NCBI GenBank assembly: GCA_036346375.1
Contig: CM070510.1
Location: 66,002,376 to 66,066,375, forward strand
From: Guadua angustifolia
Lineage: Eukaryota > Streptophyta > Magnoliopsida > Poales > Poaceae
DNA: 64,000 bases
Direction: 5' to 3'
Positions 57,372 to 64,000 of this stretch are shown here, piece by piece. A program made the position numbers and the translations under genes. Within the stretch, counting starts at the first letter, position 1, and each line of letters begins with the position of its first letter. Below the pieces are notes generated by a model. The model worked only from the letters and a program-made list of their open reading frames with translations, was not told the DNA's origin and did not search any database.

Positions 57372-60300
57372 CGCGACAGCGACGGAGTCCTGTGTAATGA
57401 GTTTTTGGATGCCTATTCGGCTATCATCAGATTGGCTTGTTCCTGAGGGACGAGGAAGACTTCCTTCATCACGCCCTTCGGACGCTACGCATAATGCACC
57501 ATGTCCTTCGGTTCATGAACGCGGGGCGACCTTCCGCTTTTGATGCAAAAGACTTTCCACGGCAGATAAGCTTTAACTCGGAAGTTTATGTAGATGATAT
57601 CGTAGTTAAGACTAAAATCCTCGTGCCCACGGTCCGACCTTGAGGAGACCTTTTGTAACCTCCGAAGGCATCGAATAAAGCTTAACCCTAAAAGTGTGTT
57701 TTTGGTGTAAGATCATGGTAGTAACGTTTTTTTATCATCTGGTCGCAGAGAACATCGATGCCAACTTTAGAAGATCGAAGCCATCGAGAGGATGCGCCCC
57801 GAGATCGGTAAGGAGGTCTGCAGACCACTCGACGGACGAATGGCCTTCCGAGTCCGCTTCATTTCCTATTTTGAAAGGCCTACCCTTCTTTAAGGCGCTC
57901 ACTTAAACACGATGGTTTCATCTCGACAGACGAGGCTAATCGAGGAGCTAAGCGTTAATTAAGCCGGCAGTCTCGGTGGTAGAGCGAGAAGGAATAATGT
58001 CCGGCAGTACTCGCCGAAGTATTTGCACCGCCAAAGGAAATAAGCACTCAGAGGTCCAGAGCTCCTATATCGCTTTCGTACCAATTGACTTCCAGATTTC
58101 GATAATAAGGCGTTAGCATGGTATCCCTCGGTGGACCAGCCCAAAGACATCATTCAATTACACTTCCCTTAGCACGGAGTATGAAAACCTCTTCGTTGGA
58201 CTACGAGCCGCCCAAGAGCGCCGAGTCCAACAAATGACCGACCGTGGAAAGGCGATTCACAAATTGGTCGCCAACCAAGTCAACAAGGAGTATCGTTGTT
58301 CGATCGCTCAAATTACATCCCTGTGAAGGATGCTCCGCTAACCGGGCGCTTAGTCGAGCGCTGAAAAATATCATCACCAGGAGCATCGGTCAAGCAAACG
58401 CCATTACATCCCACGAAGTGTCTCTGCTCAAGCCGAGACCTTGCTCCGGCCAGAGAAGGGCCCGCCTCAAGCCAGCCGGTCTTCTTCATCGGCCCACCTC
58501 TTGCTCGGCGTGAGCACCTTCTTCGAAGCAAAGAAGATCATCCTTGGGTTCGACGGGAAGCGTGACCTTTCTTGTTCGAGCTTTCGCTCAAGACCAAGGA
58601 TATGCCCCTTTGTCTCGCCGACCTTTTGCTCGCTTCGCGCCGCACCTCTTCACCATTGTAGCATCTATGAGCTTGAGGTCGGCCACCTTTTCCTTTCTAG
58701 CCCAGATCCGGGCCGCTTTCTCCGTAAAATTGGGCTAGGAGGAGGGACGATCAACACCTCTTCAAATTGGCTAGGGTCCTTGAGAAGTCGCCGAAGAGGA
58801 AAACTCTAAGCAAAACCCCACAAAAATCAGAAGGAAGGATCATTGCCTCACCTTACTTAACATCTGTCTTGTGTTTCACGAATCGCTTAAAATCTCCTCT
58901 TTGAATATCATCAAACGGCCAAGGGAGAACGACTGAGCAGGAATCTAAAAGAGGGCTGTTGTCCGAGGATAGCGATCTTCCTGTAGTCTGGCATTACGCC
59001 ATGGGGCACTAGACCCTACCCCCAGCCGCACTCTCGCTCGTGGGGCCATCATCCGCCTGAAAGTCGAGCTCACTGGGCAGTGCACCCTTTCGTCTCGAAA
59101 GCAAGCGCCGCCATCCATTTCCGCGCTGTCGTCCGCCCTCGGGGGCCACCTGGTCGCTTCTCCTTGCTTGGAGCTCAGGTGCCCCTCGGCATTTCTTAAG
59201 CGCCAGTGGTCATGTCGACCTCCTCGCCTCCCTCCGATTCCTCGACCATCACAAGGTTCAAGGCCTCGAGAGCAAGCCCTCTAAAGCATAATACGCAAGC
59301 TAAGTAAGCCATTTTCGTTAGTCTCGAAGGCCCTACGAGCTAGCATACGCCCACGCCAGAGAGCGGGTTAGCTCACAAGCATAAGACAAAAAGCTAAGAA
59401 AGAAAATCAAAACAAGGACAAAACCGACGCCACCTTTAGGCCGGGCCTTGTTGCTCATGACAGGTCGCTTGCGCCCAGAGATCACGGCTCGGCACTCTCC
59501 TATGCTTTGAGTAATCTTCGCCCGGCTTTGGGTCGACCTCTTCCATGTCGGCCTCCTCGGTAATTTTCTCCCGATGCTCAAGGTTCAAAGCAAGAAGGCT
59601 TCCCTCGCCAACGATCCCAAACTGCCGAGCCTTAGAGGCTCGCTGGGCTAGTTGCCGTCCCTGAAGCCTCCTCTACGCCTCAGCTTGCTTCATCAATCGC
59701 CCTCCGTCATGATTTGTTCGATTTGAACTTCCAATGCTATAATTCTTGAACAAAGCCTCAGGTTTACCTTCTCCTTCCTGGCCACAGACTCAGATGCTGC
59801 CTGAGGGTCCCACAATGGCCAAGTGCTCTCTCGACAATAGGGTGCTTGCCCTGGAGATGCTGGTCTCTTTGTCCTTCCTTTTTTGTTTTAGTCACAAGAG
59901 CACCTTGTCACAAGAAGTTTTGGCTTTTAAGGTCATTATGCCCAGCTCCAAGCAAGCTTCTCTCATGGAGGGAGCATGACCTGGCCAAGAAGGAAGAATC
60001 GGTCGCACAGGAGCCTGCGAAACTCCTTCGGACAATTCCCCGAGCATGAAGGACCGTGACGGAGAGAGAAGGAGCCTTCTGAGGTTGTCAAAGTTTTAGC
60101 GAAGTTCTTATCGCAAGCAATGAGAGCAAGGGAAGGAAAGGCGAATGAAGCGTTTCGCCATTATTCAAGTGAGGAGGCCGAAGGGTGTGCTTAACGCAAC
60201 CGATTGTCGACGCATGGCGACGCCAGCTCGGCGTCTCCGACGGGCGCATGATCCTCAAAGAAAACTTATCGAACTCGCATCACGACGCCGCGGAAGCAAC

Positions 60301-61190
60301 CGCCTGAATTTTTCTCCGCACCCCTCAGCGCGCTTTTAGTTGCTCGAGCCCCGCCGAGTACGCCGCCCGCGGATCGTGACTTTTCCCGAGCATGGTTGTT
60401 TTCGGATCTGTGCCGGGCAGCTTTCGCCCGCCGACTCCAATCCTCTCAGTAAAAGTCTAAGAGGCTTAAGGCGGAGGTCTTTGGTACGGCTTTTCCCCTT
60501 TAGCCTCGGGGGCTCAATAGTCGTCAGATTGGCTACATCTAGATCGACATAAACCATCCAAGCTCGGGACCATTTAACCATGTTTCTTCGATAAATGTCG
60601 CTACCAAGGTCGACTTCTGATCACCAGCTCACGGAACCACCCCGCCCCGAAGAAAGCAAGCTTTCGGGGCCGCGATAAGCGGCGATGAGATTAAATGTGC
60701 CATGCTCGAGGGATCGTCACCGACTACGCTACACTGTTGCCGGCATGCGCCGACTTGGGTCTGCGCCCGCATGCGTCACTCATTCCCACAAGGCGGCCAC
60801 GTAATTCACCCACCCGCCCTCTCTGATGAGAACGCCTCTGTAATTACCGACTTGTCTCTGTAAATTCCTATAATACCACAGCACAATGTATTAGGGTTGG
60901 ACCTTTGGTACTACACCCATGCTTGCACACCGCTTGTTCACGGAAACCCTTATTGATCGATCCAAGGCCAGTGCTTTGTAACCGTTTTCACATACTAGTG
61001 CAATCCAGGCGTGGGGTTATTATCTCCCATGAGGAGAACACAGTAAAATCCCCAAGGTTCCCGGTTGTCCCGCCTTCGATCCGTAGCTCATGCGCCCTCG
61101 GACGTCTGACCCTTGCGGAAAGGGGCAAAGTTGATCCTCATTAACAAATAAGCTCGGTGAAGGACCCCATCTGAATCATGACGATCTAGA
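57372..61190 (+). mobile_element. Degenerate gypsy remnant nested in LTR
   Basis: On the plus strand, RT text is readable: FLDA-YS near 57400 with a lost base, FLRDEEDFLHHALRTL, then VYVDDIVVKT (57587-57616) with intact YVDD, and KLNPK further on. An RNase H-like VNQVNKEY lies near 58270-58295. The rest (58300-60850) is GC-rich without clear domains. 60840-61170 looks like LTR tail sequence (TGTAACCGTTTTCACA, CAGTAAAATCCCC). Stops and frameshifts are many. Neither end is a clean LTR border. Confidence 0.7.
57385..57660 (+). pseudogene. gypsy reverse transcriptase fragment (YVDD)
   Basis: The palm-domain region with the frame split at about 57410; the motif YVDDIVVKT is intact. Just downstream 57640-57710 contains LRRHRIKLNPK, the usual sequence after the palm. 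Confidence 0.75.
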
Positions 61191-61475
61191 AAGTGATTAA
61201 GCATGGCTAAGCAATTTCTACGTCCCAAAAATGATTACCATTATTTACGATAATTAATTTTCCTAGGGTGTCAATGGTTATCAAGATTAATATCAATGTG
61301 GCATAACAAGATGGAATGTAACTAAACATTTAAAAGCGGCATTAAAGTATGGTGCATAAGTAATAAGCATCGCAATAATTTAAAACAAAATAATATTTTC
61401 ATAAACTTGGGATCAACATGGTCAAGGAAGACTTGCCTTGACCTCTCCGTGGATCTACCTCATCGGATGATCTGC
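61191..61475. repeat. Direct repeat flanking nested insert, right copy
   Basis: 285 bp copy of 57081-57371 with small indels. The LTR sequence continues normally after it. Confidence 0.9.
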
Positions 61476-61677
61476 TTTCGCTCAACATTGCGTCGCTAAA
61501 CGAGACAAAAATAAATAAAATAAAATAAAATCCAAAAATCAAAATAAGGGTACTGGCAGATAGAGCATGATTTTAGATGAATTTAGAAATTTGAATCGTT
61601 CGAATCAGAGTTCGAACGGAGGAGAACGGGCTCTCGGAAGTTCTACGGGAGAGAAATCAGGAAAAATCGCTAGAGGG

Positions 61678-62584
61678 CGACACGTGTCGATCTATGACTG
61701 GCTGATTTCGAAAATTCGGATTAAATCTGAAAATGCGCTGACACATGGGGGGCCACAAGTCGGCGACTCGGTCCATGTGGGCTAGGTTCACCAAGGAATA
61801 CACAGGGGCGACGGGGCGAAGACGTGGCGCGACATGGCTGGCACGTGGCTCCACGCGGCTAACACGGGGCGGCTGGCGATGACGTGGCGCACACGTGGCG
61901 CCACGCGGAGCTGACGTAGCGCGGACACGACTACTAGGCATGCTGACAAGGATGGCCAAACATCCGCCACGCGGCTCACGATCTGTGGTGGTGCGGACGT
62001 GGCGACGACGGGGCGCCACGTGGAGGGTGACAAAGAATTTGGCTATAAGGCTTACCGGCGCGACGTGGCTCAGATCTGATCGTTGAGGATTGATCGGGTG
62101 ACGACGAAGCGAGAGCGCAACGGGGAGACGTGGCCCGATCTGAACCGAGTGCTGCAAATCAGACGGCTGAGCATCGGCGATAGAAGTCGACGACAAGATG
62201 GCGGCGCAAGTCACCGGAGATGGAGAAGACAACACGAAAGACGGCGAAGAAGTGGCGATTAGCGTTCGGATTTGAGTGATTTAGAAAGAGCACATCGAGA
62301 TGAGTTCGAGGGTACTAAAAAGAACGGCGGAGGCTCACCGGCGGCGGATAAAATGGCGGCGGAAGCTTCGTGCGAGGTGGAAGAACTCCGGCGAGAGATA
62401 TCAGCGCAACGGCGGCCCCCCAGAGGGTGAGACGTGGGGGAGAACGAGCGGCGCGGAGTGGCAACCCTAGAGACGGCGGCTACAGGGTCTTATATAGCCT
62501 AGGGCGACGGGAAAAGACGCGGAAGCCGAGGTTGGTCGCGCGGCTAAGGCTACACGGGCGGCGGCGGGCGCTAGGGCGACGTGG
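61678..62584. promoter_or_regulatory. ACGTGG-rich (G-box/ABRE-like) region of LTR
   Basis: ACGTGG occurs ten times on the plus strand (61822, 61842, 61882, 61893, 61997, 62018, 62062, 62128, 62432, 62579), plus the perfect palindrome CGACACGTGTCG at 61678-61689. Most lie downstream of the LTR TATA box on the transcribed minus strand. bZIP or bHLH binding is an inference from the core motif. Confidence 0.5.
62489..62497 (-). promoter_or_regulatory. TATA box of Tekay-like LTR
   Basis: CTATATAAG on the minus strand within a GC-rich setting, about 565 bases into the LTR, a normal position for transcription start. Confidence 0.6.
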
Positions 62585-63058
62585 CACAGCGTGATCCGTT
62601 GGATCGGGATCGGACGGGCTGGGTGCTAGGGTTTCTCGACTGCATTGAAACGATATGGCGGAGGAGGACCGTTGGATTGAGAATCAACGGTGAAGATTGA
62701 ATTCATTTAGGGTTTGGGCGGCGGGAAGGCTCGGGTGGGCCGGATGAACAGGGTTTCGGCCCAACGGAAGAAAAGAAATTTAATTCATTTCTGAATTTTT
62801 GGAAATTGCCAGTAAAACCGAATAAACTCCAATAAATAGCAAATAAATTCCGAAAAATCTCCAAAAATACAAAAAAATTCTAAGAAGCACAAGGAACCCA
62901 ATAAAAATAAGAAATAATTAATTTGAAGTTTAGATTAATCAAATTAAATCCTTTTTGATTCTAAAAATTCGAATTAAGCTGGATTAAATTCGAATAAAAT
63001 GCAACGGTTTCGGGTTTTAAAATTCAAGCACAAGGAAACTCAAAAACGAAATGTTACA

Positions 63059-63075
63059 AACCTACCCCCTAACAG
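63059..63075 (-). other. Polypurine tract before 3' LTR
   Basis: The minus strand reads GTTAGGGGGTAGGTT directly before TGTAAC, the primer for plus-strand DNA synthesis in LTR elements. Confidence 0.6.
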
Positions 63076-63099
63076 AAAATCTCGACCCCGAGATTTGGA

Positions 63100-64000
63100 A
63101 CTAACTAGGGAAAAAGGCTGGGGTACTCCGCTCAAGATCCTCCTCGCTCCCTGTAGCTTCTTCTTCTTCGGATGGTTGCTCCAATGAACCTTGCAAAACT
63201 TGTTTCTTGTTCTCGCTCGGCCTTCATCCGAGTTCGATTGGATACTCAGGATAGATCAGATCTTCATGAAGCTCAACATTTTCAACTTGCATCTGGTTTT
63301 CTGGCACTCTCAGGCACTTTCTCAGCTGTGACACATGAAACACATTATGCACATTCGACAGCTGCGGTGGCAACTCCAACTGATACGCCACTTCCCCAAT
63401 TCTAGCTAGAATTGGGAAAGGTCCAATAAATCTCGGTGCCAACTTGCCACGAACTCGGAATCGATGCATTCCTTTGAGTGGGGAGACCTTCAGGTACACA
63501 AAGTCACCAGGGGCAAAGGTCAACTCTCTTCTCGCGATTATGCCGATAGCTTTTACGCCTGATCACATTGTCCTCAACCTTTCCTGAATCATCTTCACTT
63601 GTTCCTCAGCTTTTTGCAGAATGTCCAGGCCGAAGACTTGGCGATCTCCTGTCTCGTGCCAACAGAGGGGTGTCCTGCACTTCCTTCCATAAAGAGATTC
63701 GAATGGCGACATCTGCAAGCTGGCCTGATAACTGTTGTTGTATGAGAACTCCGCATATGGCAAACTCTGATCCCAGCTGGCTGCATTGGACAACGCACAA
63801 GCTCTCAACATATCCTCCAGAATTTGGTTCACCCGCTCAGTCTGTCCATCCGTCTGGGGATGATAAGCTGTACTGAAGTTCAGATTGGTGCCTAATGCTT
63901 CTTGTAACTTTTGCTAGAATCTAGATATGAATTGGGTGCCCCAATCTGAAACAATCTTCTTGGGCCCACCATGCATACACACAATCCGAGACATATACAG
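63100..64000 (-). pseudogene. Tekay-like gypsy integrase and chromodomain region, broken, runs off window
   Basis: From 64000 downward on the minus strand: integrase core IVSDWGTQFISRF (with the second catalytic Asp), then AYHPQTDGQTERVNQILEDM, then SPFESLYGRKCRTPLCW, the GPF-type end (LAPRFIGPFPIL, NVFHVSQLRKCL), and chromodomain-like text (EQPSEEEEATGSEEDLE) near 63120-63180. The Trp after SRF is a TAG (near 63915), frames change near 63540-63570, and the chromodomain is out of frame. Integrase would insert the cDNA; this copy is inactive. Confidence 0.88.

Larger units (their letters stand above)
55070..63058 (-). mobile_element. 3' LTR of Tekay-like gypsy element, with nested insertion
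   Basis: On the minus strand the LTR starts TGTAACATTTCG at 63058, directly after a polypurine tract (AGGGGGTAGGTT), and ends GGGTCGTTACA at 55070, so the ends are inverted (TGTAAC/GTTACA). Removing the insert 57372-61190 and one direct repeat leaves about 3.9 kb, the length range of Tekay-type LTRs. A TATA box lies at 62489-62497 on the minus strand. Short frames inside (for example 55814-56140, 56537-56758) are not genes. The 5' LTR lies outside the window. Confidence 0.75.

Overview
This window is nuclear DNA of a monocot, most likely a grass (Poaceae). The evidence is intron-containing genes with GT-AG junctions, a CC-NB-LRR gene without a TIR domain, GC-rich 5' coding exons in AT-rich surroundings, and grass-type repeats: Tourist- and Stowaway-like MITEs, a CACTA end with GCCGAGTGC subterminal repeats, Tat/RIRE2-like and Tekay-like gypsy elements, and a long copia LTR. 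I cannot name the species.

Three protein-coding genes can be assembled, all on the minus strand. (1) A six-exon rhodanese/sulfurtransferase gene (15229-17008, 195 aa, STR15/STR16-like), recognisable only after joining short exons. (2) A four-exon GDSL esterase/lipase gene (26097-28516, 376 aa) with an intact Ser-Gly-Asn-His set. (3) A two-exon CC-NB-ARC-LRR gene (45289-52777, 840 aa) with a 5 kb repeat-filled intron. A frameshift near 45360 detaches its last LRR segment, and its kinase-2 motif is degenerate. There are also broken gene pieces: a Raf-like protein kinase pseudogene (13335-14372, plus) and a rearranged GDSL exon (43763-44200, minus) containing foreign coding-like sequence.

Layout: 1-9.6 kb holds a Tourist-like MITE, a 1 kb tandem duplication, an AT-rich degenerate array, a gypsy 3' end, a CACTA end and a family of small palindromic repeats. 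9.6-13 kb holds a long-TIR element carrying a tRNA-like SINE head, then a minus-strand Tat-type gypsy remnant. 13.3-17 kb holds the kinase pseudogene and the rhodanese gene. 18.5-31.5 kb is bounded by two inverted copies of one MITE and contains an LTR-like block and the GDSL gene. 31.9-43.1 kb is a satellite-like tandem repeat split by a complete gypsy element (33077-42703, TSD ACGAG), which is itself split by a copia solo LTR (37286-40561) carrying a dyad-motif array. 43.7-52.8 kb holds the GDSL fragment and the NLR gene. 55.1-64 kb is a minus-strand Tekay-like element (integrase and 3' LTR) whose LTR contains a second gypsy remnant bordered by about 290 bp direct repeats.

The genes do not form a pathway; they are islands in nested repeats. 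I found no convincing new functional system. The most unusual items are the TTGCA-N5-TGCAA array in the solo LTR, the antisense ORF with its own TATA box in the gypsy element, the foreign coding-like insert in the GDSL fragment, and the dated MITE insertion in the duplicated NLR intron.
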